Positions 8,495 to 14,902 of a stretch of 64,000 nucleotides of DNA are shown here, in pieces; the first letter of the stretch is position 1; each line of letters opens with the position of its first letter. The notes under the pieces are model-generated. The model saw only the letters and a program-made list of their open reading frames with translations. It was not told where the DNA came from and did no database searches. The translations under genes and the position numbers were made by a program. Source of the DNA: Andreesenia angusta (lineage in GTDB: Bacteria; Bacillota; Clostridia; Tissierellales; Gottschalkiaceae); the NCBI RefSeq assembly GCF_001855385.1, contig NZ_MKIE01000002.1, positions 62,001 through 126,000 of the forward strand, given 5' to 3'.

Positions 8495-8905
8495 ATGGAA
8501 GAGTTGAGGAAGAGTGAAGAATACGTCAGAGGTGGCATATGGAGCAAGTTGAAGAGAACGGCTTCCAAGGTTCCATTTGTAGCCGATGCTGTAGCGCTCT
8601 ATTTCTGTGCGCTAGATACAAAGACGCCTATTCATGCGAAAGTCACGGCACTTTCGGCACTTGCTTACTTTATAACGCCTGTGGATGGAGTGATGGACGC
8701 TGTACCATTGCTTGGGTATGGAGATGACGCCGGAGCCATAGCGCTTGCACTGTCTGCACTTGGAAAGCATATCACAGATGAGCATAGGCAAAAAACCGAA
8801 GAATGGCTCAGCGGAGCGGAGCTGAAAAAAGCGCAGACTCTAAGTCTGCGCTTTTTTACTCTGTGGAAGACCCCGGCCTCACTCCGATTTTCCTTAAACC
8901 GATGA
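8495..8905 (+). CDS. DUF1232 (YkvA-like) small membrane-associated protein
   Basis: 136 residues from ATG 8495, which has AAGGAG at a spacing of 8; ATG 8477 and GTG 8468 (overlapping the pucR stop) are alternatives. The core around residues 40-85 (KVTALSALAYFITPVDGV, then a GYGDDAGAIALALSAL segment) is the DUF1232 signature, whose function is unknown. The last 27 codons run through a strong bidirectional hairpin terminator (8825-8857) and into the 3' end of the opposing gene. The natural end of the fold is about EEWLSGAEL, and a TGA exists in another frame at 8823-8825. Either a late frameshift removed the ancestral stop, or the gene yields a stop-less transcript. Confidence 0.8.
   Translation: MEELRKSEEYVRGGIWSKLKRTASKVPFVADAVALYFCALDTKTPIHAKVTALSALAYFITPVDGVMDAVPLLGYGDDAGAIALALSALGKHITDEHRQKTEEWLSGAELKKAQTLSLRFFTLWKTPASLRFSLNR
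8825..8857. terminator. Bidirectional intrinsic terminator
   Basis: AAAAAAGCGCAGACT (8825-8839), loop CTA, AGTCTGCGCTTTTTT (8843-8857): a 15-bp perfect stem with A/T tails on both sides. It separates the convergent DUF1232 and LPG-synthase-TM genes, yet lies wholly within the DUF1232 reading frame and ends at the stop codon of the minus-strand gene. Confidence 0.92.
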
Positions 8906-9857
8906 ATATGAATCCGACTAGAAATGGGAATATCCAGCTTGAAAACCTATATGTTATAAATGCAGAGCCCACTACTCCAATGTCAGCCACCTTTCCAAAC
9001 AGCAGGAAAAAAGTAAACTCCAAAGGGCCAACGCCGGACGGGGCCGGTATGACCCCGGCAAGCATATTGCACATGGCCATAAGGGCGATCAAGCTCCAGA
9101 CGCTTAAGCTGCTCGATCTATATAAGATCATAGCGGGGATTAGATACCAGCAAGTCAGCTTGAACACGTTGGAAGTCAGCAGGATTACAAGCCTTTTTCT
9201 ATCCTTCAGCAGAAGTGAGCCCGCCTCTTGAAGTGTGGCTATGCTTTTCTTGGCCTCGTCTATCTTGGCGCCATGCTTTTCGAACTTTGCTGCAATACTG
9301 TCTAAAAATAGAATCAAAAGGCTTGCAAGCTTTTTTGAAGTGCTGGCCGAAATCAGGAATGTAGCCACCAAGGCTGTTAAGAGGGTTCCTACGGCTATAA
9401 ACTTGGCATAGGGCTTGATTGCGGAGCTTAAGCTCTCGGAGAATGCAATAAAGGAAACAGCTCCGTAGACAGCTATCGTTATCTTCTGGAAGGCGTACTG
9501 CACCAGCCCAACGCCAGTGGCCTTGGAAGCAGGGACTCCGCTTTTGCTGAGGTAGTATACTTCGGAAATACCTGTACCTGTACCGAGAGTGGTAAATCTG
9601 TAGAAGGCGCAGTAGTACGCGCACTCTAGTCCTTGTCTGTAGCTGAAGCTGGGCACGTATTTATTGGCCAGAGACTGTATTATCTTGCCCTCAAAGACAA
9701 AGAAGCCTGTTCCCAGCGCCAAGCTTATCAAAAGCGCACTAAAAGGCAGTTTTTTAATCTCGTCCAGTATATTTTCAAGTACGTCCCAGTAGTAGACTGA
9801 TGCAAAGAGGAAAAGGGCTACAAGAAGAGGCCATTTTATTTTTCTCAAGATTTTCAT
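8856..9857 (-). CDS. Lysylphosphatidylglycerol synthase TM-region-like membrane protein (UPF0104/YbhN type)
   Basis: 333 residues with about eight membrane segments. The pattern fits the LPG_synthase_TM flippase family: an early YRQGLECAYYCAFYRFTTLG region, a Gly-rich turn, and the late CNMLAGVIPAPSGVGPLEFT motif near residue 275. The family includes the N-terminal flippase half of MprF and stand-alone AglD/YbhN proteins; the C-terminal tRNA-dependent transferase half is absent here. ATG at 9857 has GGGAGATG upstream. It follows the cupin-like gene by 20 bases on the same strand, so the two are probably cotranscribed. Confidence 0.82.
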   Translation of the reverse strand: MKILRKIKWPLLVALFLFASVYYWDVLENILDEIKKLPFSALLISLALGTGFFVFEGKIIQSLANKYVPSFSYRQGLECAYYCAFYRFTTLGTGTGISEVYYLSKSGVPASKATGVGLVQYAFQKITIAVYGAVSFIAFSESLSSAIKPYAKFIAVGTLLTALVATFLISASTSKKLASLLILFLDSIAAKFEKHGAKIDEAKKSIATLQEAGSLLLKDRKRLVILLTSNVFKLTCWYLIPAMILYRSSSLSVWSLIALMAMCNMLAGVIPAPSGVGPLEFTFFLLFGKVADIGVVGSAFITYRFSSWIFPFLVGFIFIGLRKIGVRPGSSTE

Positions 9858-9877
9858 CGCGCTTCATCTCCCGTAAA

Positions 9878-10405
9878 TTATTGCTGGTCTTCAGAGCCCT
9901 TTCTGATCACTCTGTACTCGCCTGTATCGGTGTTTAGATCGTATATGTTGAAGTTGGTGTCCAAGTCAAAGCCTTCGCAGTGAGAGGCGAAGTTTATGGA
10001 CGCTGATCCCTCTGCGCCACTGACTATTCTGTGAAAAACATGGCGCGGCCATACAAGAATAGCTCCTCCGTCGTAGAGCAGTTTGCCGTTTAGATGGATC
10101 ACGTGGGGAGTGATTTTAAAGCACTCGACTTTACCGTGCGCCACACTGTAGAGCTCTATAAACCTAGTTCCAAACAGCACCATAAGGTGATCCTCTTGGT
10201 AGAGGTGCATATACCAAGGCCGGTCCACAGTGCCCACAGAACTGGGTGAATGGGCGGAGCCTTGGTGCAGCACACGGTCTATGGCGTCTATGCCAGGAAT
10301 TACTTCCATGGGGAATGCGTCGAACAGGACTCCTGGGGTCTTTCTGAAGATATCCAGACTGTATACTCTGTAGAGCCCAGGTACTTCAGCTATTAAGTTG
10401 CTCAT
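9878..10405 (-). CDS. Cupin-like protein of unknown function
   Basis: 175 residues starting MSNLIAEVPGLYRVYSLDIF. ATG 10405 is preceded by GAAAGGAG at a spacing of 9; the open frame upstream to 10540 contains no better start and runs through the promoter region. A beta-rich core with PWYMHLYQEDHLMVLFG, an Ile-rich KITPHVIHLNGKLL and a WPRHVFHRI stretch looks like a cupin barrel with His residues that may bind a metal. I do not recognise a specific named family. Paired with the downstream membrane protein. Confidence 0.6.
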   Translation of the reverse strand: MSNLIAEVPGLYRVYSLDIFRKTPGVLFDAFPMEVIPGIDAIDRVLHQGSAHSPSSVGTVDRPWYMHLYQEDHLMVLFGTRFIELYSVAHGKVECFKITPHVIHLNGKLLYDGGAILVWPRHVFHRIVSGAEGSASINFASHCEGFDLDTNFNIYDLNTDTGEYRVIRKGSEDQQ

Positions 10406-10474
10406 AAAAAACACTCCTTTCAAATGGTGACTTCTATATATAATACCCTGTTTGACTATGTGTAATCTAAGGCT

Positions 10475-10518
10475 CTGACTTTGGGACGCAGTGCAAAAGA
10501 AGCTGACTTTCCGACGCA
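10475..10518 (+). repeat. Direct repeat CTGACTTT-NN-GACGCA, candidate operator
   Basis: CTGACTTTGGGACGCA (10475-10490) and CTGACTTTCCGACGCA (10503-10518), 28 bp apart in the divergent region between the cupin-like gene and the CDGSH gene. A TATACT -10-like hexamer follows at 10526-10531. Repeats this exact in a promoter region suggest a regulator site. Confidence 0.4.
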
Positions 10519-10567
10519 AAAAGTGGTATACTGAAATCATGTAAAAGTTAAGTTGTGGAGGGATTTC

Positions 10568-11242
10568 ATGTCTGAAAAAACTATAAAAATACTCAAAAAT
10601 GGACCGTACATAGTGTCGGGAGATATACCTATTTCAGAGAGGATAATAACACCGGTCGGAAAGGGATATGTGCTTAAAGATGGACAGAAGTTCAAAGCAG
10701 GTGCAGTTTACAGCCTTTGCAGATGTGGGAATTCTAAAAATGCCCCGTACTGCGATGGGTCCCATGGGGACTTCGACGGAGAAGAGACCGCTTCCAGGGA
10801 GAAATTCAAGGAAAGGGTGGACTTGTGCGAAGGCCAGGAGATAGACATGCTAGACGACCATAGGTGCGCACTAGCTAGGTTCTGCCACAGGGACACGGGC
10901 AGCGCCTGGGAGCTTGTAAAAAAGTCAGACGACCCGGAACTTAAGGAAGAGGCTATAAAAGCCGCTGTAGAGTGCCCAGCGGGGAGGCTTGTTGTATTCG
11001 ACAAGCAGGGAAACGAGATAGAGCCTGACTATAGCCCGGAAATAGAGGTGCTTCAAGATCCAGAGAAGGGAGTCAGCGGACCGCTTGCCATAAAGGGAAA
11101 TATCCCTGTTGTGTCGTCTGATGGACACGTATACGAAATCAGAAACAGGGTGACGCTATGCAGATGTGGCAGCTCTAAAAACAAGCCTTTCTGCGATGGA
11201 AGACATATAAGAGCCAAGTTCAAGGACGGACTTATAGATTAA
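10568..11242 (+). CDS. Double CDGSH iron-sulfur protein
   Basis: 224 residues. Two CDGSH-type [2Fe-2S] motifs flank a middle domain: CRCGNSKNAPYCDGSH (about residues 53-68) and CRCGSSKNKPFCDGRH (about 200-215), each giving the 3Cys-1His ligand set of mitoNEET-like proteins. Between them, a DDHRCALARFCH...CPAGRLV segment resembles the Fer4_19 divergent 4Fe-4S domain. ATG 10568 follows GTGGAGGG; TTG 10553 is less likely. Cytoplasmic, probably redox or iron-sulfur related. The PerR/rubrerythrin operon lies just downstream, in keeping with oxidative stress or iron metabolism (inference). CDGRH instead of CDGSH in the second motif keeps all ligands. Confidence 0.88.
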   Translation: MSEKTIKILKNGPYIVSGDIPISERIITPVGKGYVLKDGQKFKAGAVYSLCRCGNSKNAPYCDGSHGDFDGEETASREKFKERVDLCEGQEIDMLDDHRCALARFCHRDTGSAWELVKKSDDPELKEEAIKAAVECPAGRLVVFDKQGNEIEPDYSPEIEVLQDPEKGVSGPLAIKGNIPVVSSDGHVYEIRNRVTLCRCGSSKNKPFCDGRHIRAKFKDGLID

Positions 11243-11267
11243 TGACTGCCGGAAAGGGGATATGTAC

Positions 11268-11405
11268 ATGGAAAAGATAGTGCTTATAAGCGATGGAAGA
11301 CTTGAAGAAGTTAACGGCTTGCTAGAGGAAGGATGGAGCGTCAAGATTATAGAGTCCACTAGCAGCGAAGGCTACAGGTCGGCATATGTAGTGCTTGAAA
11401 AGTAA
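11268..11405 (+). CDS. Small protein of unknown function (45 aa)
   Basis: Short frame MEKIVLISDGRLEEVNGLLE... ending VVLEK. GGAAAGGGGA is placed 7 bases before ATG 11268 (ATG 11262 is too close). The pattern of a strand, an SDG turn, a LEEVN helix and a closing strand ending in AYVVLEK resembles small conserved proteins of clostridia, but I cannot name the family. Translated region is bounded by a terminator directly after the stop, which supports a real gene at the end of the CDGSH transcript. Confidence 0.6.
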   Translation: MEKIVLISDGRLEEVNGLLEEGWSVKIIESTSSEGYRSAYVVLEK

Positions 11406-11415
11406 ATTTAAAGCG

Positions 11416-11445
11416 AAAACCAGAGAAATCTGGTTTTTATTTATT
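11416..11445 (+). terminator. Intrinsic terminator
   Basis: AAAACCAGA (11416-11424), loop GAAA, TCTGGTTTT (11429-11437), then TATTTATTTTTT. Ends the CDGSH/small-protein transcript. Confidence 0.88.
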
Positions 11446-11452
11446 TTTTGTA

Positions 11453-11480
11453 TTGACAATATTCTAAAAAGGTATATAAT
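11453..11480 (+). promoter_or_regulatory. Sigma-A-type promoter of the perR operon
   Basis: TTGACA (11453-11458), a 16-bp spacer and TATAAT (11475-11480): near-consensus. It sits just upstream of the PerR-like box, which would overlap the transcription start. Confidence 0.88.
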
Positions 11481-11485
11481 ATTAA

Positions 11486-11500
11486 TTGTAATCATTACAA
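11486..11500 (+). promoter_or_regulatory. PerR-like box (7-1-7 palindrome)
   Basis: TTGTAAT-C-ATTACAA is a perfect 15-bp palindrome in the Fur-superfamily 7-1-7 format and close to the PerR consensus (TTATAAT-N-ATTATAA). Position just downstream of the -10 implies autorepression by the following Fur-family gene. A GATTACA half-site follows at 11510-11516. Confidence 0.8.
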
Positions 11501-11532
11501 AAGTGAACTGATTACATAAAGGAGACGAGAAG

Positions 11533-11949
11533 ATGGAAAGCATAAAAGATTATTTGAGTTCAAATAATATAAGGCCATCCTATCCTAGACTTAAGATCTT
11601 TGAGTATTTAGACTCAAAGAGAAATCACCCTACAGTAGACGAAATATATACAGCACTGCACCGAGAAATCCCTACTCTTTCAAAGACTACAGTTTACAAC
11701 ACACTGAAACTCTTTGTGTCAGAGGGAATAGCTAGAGTCATAACGATAGAAGATGGAGAGGCGAGATATGATTCCGACATGTCTGTACATGGACATTTCA
11801 AATGCACATCTTGTGGAGATATCTACGACTTTTCAGTAGATATTCCTGATAAAAGAGTAAAGGGGCTTGAAAACTTCGAAGTGGAGGGCAGAGAGTTCTA
11901 CTATTTTGGGAAATGCAGCAATTGCCTACAATTAAATAAAAATAAATAA
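11533..11949 (+). CDS. perR: Fur-family repressor, PerR-like
   Basis: 138 residues. N-terminal winged helix (about 1-85) with [11 protein letters not shown] and [14 protein letters not shown] recognition helix; C-terminal metal/dimer domain with [15 protein letters not shown] and a second Cys pair in GKCSNC that would hold structural zinc. The short form, the operator sequence and the reverse-rubrerythrin partner gene argue for a peroxide sensor PerR rather than Fur or Zur; the assignment within the family is inference. ATG 11533 with AAAGGAGACG upstream. Transcribed from a near-consensus promoter overlapped by its own box. Confidence 0.85.
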   Translation: MESIKDYLSSNNIRPSYPRLKIFEYLDSKRNHPTVDEIYTALHREIPTLSKTTVYNTLKLFVSEGIARVITIEDGEARYDSDMSVHGHFKCTSCGDIYDFSVDIPDKRVKGLENFEVEGREFYYFGKCSNCLQLNKNK

Positions 11950-11974
11950 TATAGATTTGAAAGGAGAATGCATT

Positions 11975-12520
11975 ATGACTAAATTTGTATGTAAAGTATG
12001 CGGTTATGTTCACGAAGGAGACTCAGCACCAGAGGAGTGTCCAATCTGTAAAGTTGGAGCAGATCAGTTTGACGTTTCAAGCGGAGACGAAGGGTTTGCA
12101 GATGAGCATGTAATAGGGATAGCTAAAGATGTAGACGAGAGAATCCTAGAGGGACTTAGACAGAACTTCGTGGGAGAGTGTACAGAAGTTGGAATGTACC
12201 TTGCCATGAGCAGACAGGCAGACAGAGAAGGATACCCTGAGGTTGCAGACGCTTTCAGAAGATATGCGCTAGAGGAAGCAGATCACGCAGCGAGATTTGC
12301 TGAGCTTCTAGGAGAGGTGGTTACAAACTCTACTAAGAAGAACCTTCAACTTAGAGCAGATGCGGAGCACGGAGCATGTGCAGGAAAGAAAGAACTTGCT
12401 ACGCTTGCAAAGCAGCTTAACCTAGACGCTGTTCACGACACAGTACACGAGATGGCTAAAGACGAAGCTAGACACGGAGCAGGATTTAGAGGACTTCTGA
12501 ACAGACATTTCGGAGCATAG
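11975..12520 (+). CDS. Reverse rubrerythrin (NADH peroxidase type)
   Basis: 181 residues. An N-terminal rubredoxin domain ([20 protein letters not shown], about 6-25; four Cys) precedes a four-helix di-iron domain with EEADHAARF and DEARHGAGF ligand motifs and a GECTEVGMY helix. Classical rubrerythrin has the rubredoxin at the C-terminus; this reversed order is that of the clostridial revRbr/NADH peroxidase proteins that reduce H2O2 and O2. ATG 11975 with AAAGGAG at a spacing of 8. Cotranscribed with perR, so probably induced by peroxide. Confidence 0.93.
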   Translation: MTKFVCKVCGYVHEGDSAPEECPICKVGADQFDVSSGDEGFADEHVIGIAKDVDERILEGLRQNFVGECTEVGMYLAMSRQADREGYPEVADAFRRYALEEADHAARFAELLGEVVTNSTKKNLQLRADAEHGACAGKKELATLAKQLNLDAVHDTVHEMAKDEARHGAGFRGLLNRHFGA

Positions 12521-12532
12521 AGTTGAATATAG

Positions 12533-12576
12533 AAAGCCCCCTGATTGCTTAAAAGAGCAACTCAGGGGGCTTTTGC
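12533..12576. terminator. Intrinsic terminator, usable in both directions
   Basis: AAAGCCCCCTGA (12533-12544) pairs with TCAGGGGGCTTTT (12562-12574); the inner TTGCT/AGCAA extends the stem. It lies between the rubrerythrin gene and the convergent BMP gene and has T/A tails on each side. Confidence 0.9.
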
Positions 12577-12587
12577 ATTGAAGTGGA

Positions 12588-13550
12588 TTACTTGAGCTCT
12601 CCAGTAGATAAGTCGAACTCTTTACCACCGTATTCCTTTGGAACATCGATTCCGCCTTCTACAAAGAGCTTGGTGAAATCAGTTATCTTTTCTTTAACGC
12701 CTTCAGGCACGTTGACTCCCATGCTGAGTCTTACGACTTCAGGATGGTCCAGCCCAATCTCTACAGTGTCGTTTGCCTTCCACTTGTTGAAGTTCAGGTC
12801 ACTTGCGGCCTTGAAAAGCGCCACGCTTGAGTCTGCTACGGCTGAAGCTATAAAGCTGTCGTCTTCAAGAGTCCAGTCGTACACATTTCCTATATTGTAG
12901 ACCTTTTTTTCAGAAGACTTGACTGCATCTACAACTCCAGACCTTCCTGAGTTCAGCACAGAGTAGATGATGTCGGCTCCATGCTCTATTATTGACTCAG
13001 CAGCACTCTTGTTTATTTCAGGATCGTCCAGATTGCCAGTAAAGCAGCTTAAAAGCTCGGCATCTGGATTGACAGCTTTCAACCCATCGTAGAAAGCGGC
13101 TCTTTCAAGTAAAAGTGACTTAGGCCTTACTCCGGCTATATGCCCGATTTTGTTGGATTTTGTCATAAGCCCTGCCAAGGCGCCTGCAAGCCAAGTGGAG
13201 TCTTGCTGCCTCACTAAGTAGCTAGACACGTTTGAGCTCTTCACATGACCTTGGATTACAGTGAACTTTATATTGGGGAATTCGATAGATACGCTCTCCA
13301 CAGGGACATCGCACTGTCCACCGTGGGCTATTATCATGTCAGGGTTTTCGCTGGCAAGTTCTCTAAGCGCATTTGCAAGGGCGTTGTCATCGGCTGTCTC
13401 TGTCACTCCAGATATATACTTCACTTCGATAGGGAGCATCTCGGCTATCTTCATATACCCGTTGTACCCGGCTTGCATAAAACCTTTGTCAGATATATTT
13501 CCAGGAATTAGAACAGATATTTTTAATTTTTGTTTTTCAGAATTATTCAT
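12588..13550 (-). CDS. BMP-family (PnrA/Med-like) solute-binding-fold protein without signal peptide
   Basis: 320 residues from the ATG at 13550. The body matches the Bmp/PnrA fold: SVLIPGNISDKGFMQAGYNGY near the N-terminus, MIIAHGGQC, QQDSTWLAGALAGLMT, KIGHIAGVRPKSLLLERAAFYDGL and a NIGNVYDW segment. Family members bind purine nucleosides or similar ligands. No hydrophobic signal or lipobox Cys precedes the first strand even if the longer ATG at 13589 is used, so the protein should stay in the cytoplasm. The best ribosome site is AAGGAG at 13563-13568. No ABC ATPase or permease gene adjoins it. It may be a cytosolic sensor like a regulatory relative, which is inference. Confidence 0.8.
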   Translation of the reverse strand: MNNSEKQKLKISVLIPGNISDKGFMQAGYNGYMKIAEMLPIEVKYISGVTETADDNALANALRELASENPDMIIAHGGQCDVPVESVSIEFPNIKFTVIQGHVKSSNVSSYLVRQQDSTWLAGALAGLMTKSNKIGHIAGVRPKSLLLERAAFYDGLKAVNPDAELLSCFTGNLDDPEINKSAAESIIEHGADIIYSVLNSGRSGVVDAVKSSEKKVYNIGNVYDWTLEDDSFIASAVADSSVALFKAASDLNFNKWKANDTVEIGLDHPEVVRLSMGVNVPEGVKEKITDFTKLFVEGGIDVPKEYGGKEFDLSTGELK

Positions 13551-13656
13551 CGTCTTCGTCATCTCCTTGTTGAAATAATTGATTTTCATATAGTAGGTTA
13601 TACCCTGTTAAAGCAAAGTGTATTCAACAAGATTTATTTTCCGAGCTTTAATTGTT

Positions 13657-13679
13657 CTGTGGTCATAATTGTGCCACAG
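13657..13679 (+). promoter_or_regulatory. Inverted repeat CTGTGG-N11-CCACAG
   Basis: CTGTGG (13657-13662) and CCACAG (13674-13679) with an 11-base centre, in the divergent region between the BMP gene and the SHOCT genes. GTTC/GAAC flanks extend the symmetry partly. Could be an operator for either direction. Confidence 0.4.
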
Positions 13680-13728
13680 TTTAGGAACACAATATAGTTG
13701 TAGAGGTACATAATGTGGAGGTGAGATT

Positions 13729-13908
13729 ATGATGTTCATACTGGCTATAGGAATAGCAGGCTTGATATACTACGTTTTTAGAGAAAACAGCAGAGGGGAA
13801 TACAGGGGAGATAAGAAAAGCCCTGAAGAGATACTGCGAGAAAAGCTTGCAAGAGGAGAGATAGACGAAGAGACATATGAAAGGCGCATGGAGATTATCA
13901 AAAAATAG
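13729..13908 (+). CDS. SHOCT-domain small membrane protein (59 aa)
   Basis: Short frame MMFILAIGIAGLIYYVFREN..., one N-terminal membrane helix followed by a SHOCT domain (SPEEILREKLARGEIDEETY) near residues 31-55. GTGGAGGTGAG precedes the ATG at a spacing of about 6. SHOCT domains are short oligomerisation modules. The next gene encodes a second SHOCT protein, and a two-component system follows, so they may form one envelope-related operon. Confidence 0.8.
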   Translation: MMFILAIGIAGLIYYVFRENSRGEYRGDKKSPEEILREKLARGEIDEETYERRMEIIKK

Positions 13909-13929
13909 AGTTTGAAAGGAGTGGAGATC

Positions 13930-14181
13930 ATGATGCTTAATCGTTTTGGAAGAGGAGGATTCGGAGACTATGGATGCCCGTTTGTAGATTCATTTGGCAG
14001 AGGAGGGTACTTCATGATGGCTGGAGTCGTGGTGCTCGTCATAGCCTTGGTGGCAGTACTCGTCTTGCTGGACAGGAGAAGGAAGCTAGAAGACAATGCT
14101 TTGGAGATACTCAAAGAGCGCCTTGCAAATGGAGAGATAAACGAAGAAGAGTATGAGAGAAAAAGAAAACTACTGAAGTAA
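13930..14181 (+). CDS. SHOCT-domain small membrane protein (83 aa)
   Basis: Gly-rich N-terminus (LNRFGRGGFGDYG), one membrane helix around residues 30-48 (AGVVVLVIALVAVLVLLD), then a SHOCT domain ALEILKERLANGEINEEEY. Related in design to the preceding 59-residue protein; the C-terminal 25 residues are clearly alike. GAAAGGAG lies 8-9 bases before ATG 13930. Ends 34 bases before the response-regulator gene. Confidence 0.82.
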   Translation: MMLNRFGRGGFGDYGCPFVDSFGRGGYFMMAGVVVLVIALVAVLVLLDRRRKLEDNALEILKERLANGEINEEEYERKRKLLK

Positions 14182-14185
14182 GATA

Positions 14186-14194
14186 TGGTATAAT
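14186..14194 (+). promoter_or_regulatory. Extended -10 promoter before the two-component system
   Basis: TGGTATAAT: consensus -10 with a TGN extension, 22 bases before the response-regulator ATG. No convincing -35. It could give the regulator genes independent expression from the SHOCT genes. Confidence 0.5.
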
Positions 14195-14215
14195 TCAAAA
14201 AAAGGAGGCGAGGAG

Positions 14216-14902
14216 ATGGCTTTTGAAGTCTTGGTGGTGGAAGATCAAAAGGATATAAGCGGTATAGTCGAAAAGTATTTAGAAAAATCAGGCTATATCG
14301 TAACTGTAGCTGAAAATGGATTCAAAGCGCTGGAGATATTTGGAGAAAAGCCGTTTCGGCTCGTCATACTGGATGTCATGATGCCGGGTATAGATGGATT
14401 TGAGGTTTTATCGGAACTGCGAAAATTTTCTAATATACCGGTTCTAATGCTAACTGCAAAAGAGAGTGAAGTAGACAGGATAAAGGGATTTGACCTGGGG
14501 GCTGACGACTACGTTGTAAAGCCTTTCAGCCCTAGGGAACTTGTAAGACGTGTAGACGCCATAATCAGAAGGACATATGGGCAAAACGAAGAAAAACGCT
14601 TGAAAGCAGGGGAGATAGAGATATACCTAGACAGCATGAGGGCTTTCATAGGCGGCAAAGAGATAGAACTGACTACAGCCGAGTTCAGCATACTATTCGT
14701 CTTTATGGAGAATGAAAACGTAGTGCTTTCAAGAGAGCAGATAATACAGAAATCATTTGGGCATAGCTATGAAGGCATGGACAGAAATATAGACAGCTAT
14801 ATAAAGCGGCTTAGACAGAAAATTGAGGACAATCCAAGGAGCCCTGAGTACATAGTCACAAAGTATGGGGCAGGATATCTCTTCAGGAGAAAAGAGGTAT
14901 GA
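14216..14902 (+). CDS. OmpR/PhoB-family response regulator
   Basis: 228 residues. Receiver domain (1-115) with acidic pair near residues 9-10, phospho-acceptor Asp53 in VILDVMMPGIDGF, conserved Thr in LMLTAKE and Lys104 in VVKPFSP. C-terminal winged helix (about 130-228) with TTAEFSILF and YIKRLRQKIEDNP, ending GAGYLFRR. AAAGGAGGCGAGGAG precedes the ATG. Its stop overlaps the start of the kinase gene (ATGA at 14899), the usual sign of a cognate pair. Confidence 0.95.
   Translation: MAFEVLVVEDQKDISGIVEKYLEKSGYIVTVAENGFKALEIFGEKPFRLVILDVMMPGIDGFEVLSELRKFSNIPVLMLTAKESEVDRIKGFDLGADDYVVKPFSPRELVRRVDAIIRRTYGQNEEKRLKAGEIEIYLDSMRAFIGGKEIELTTAEFSILFVFMENENVVLSREQIIQKSFGHSYEGMDRNIDSYIKRLRQKIEDNPRSPEYIVTKYGAGYLFRRKEV

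Noticed and set aside
8803..9231. 142-codon plus-strand frame
   Set aside because: Antisense to the LPG-synthase-TM-like gene, whose motifs and start are clear.
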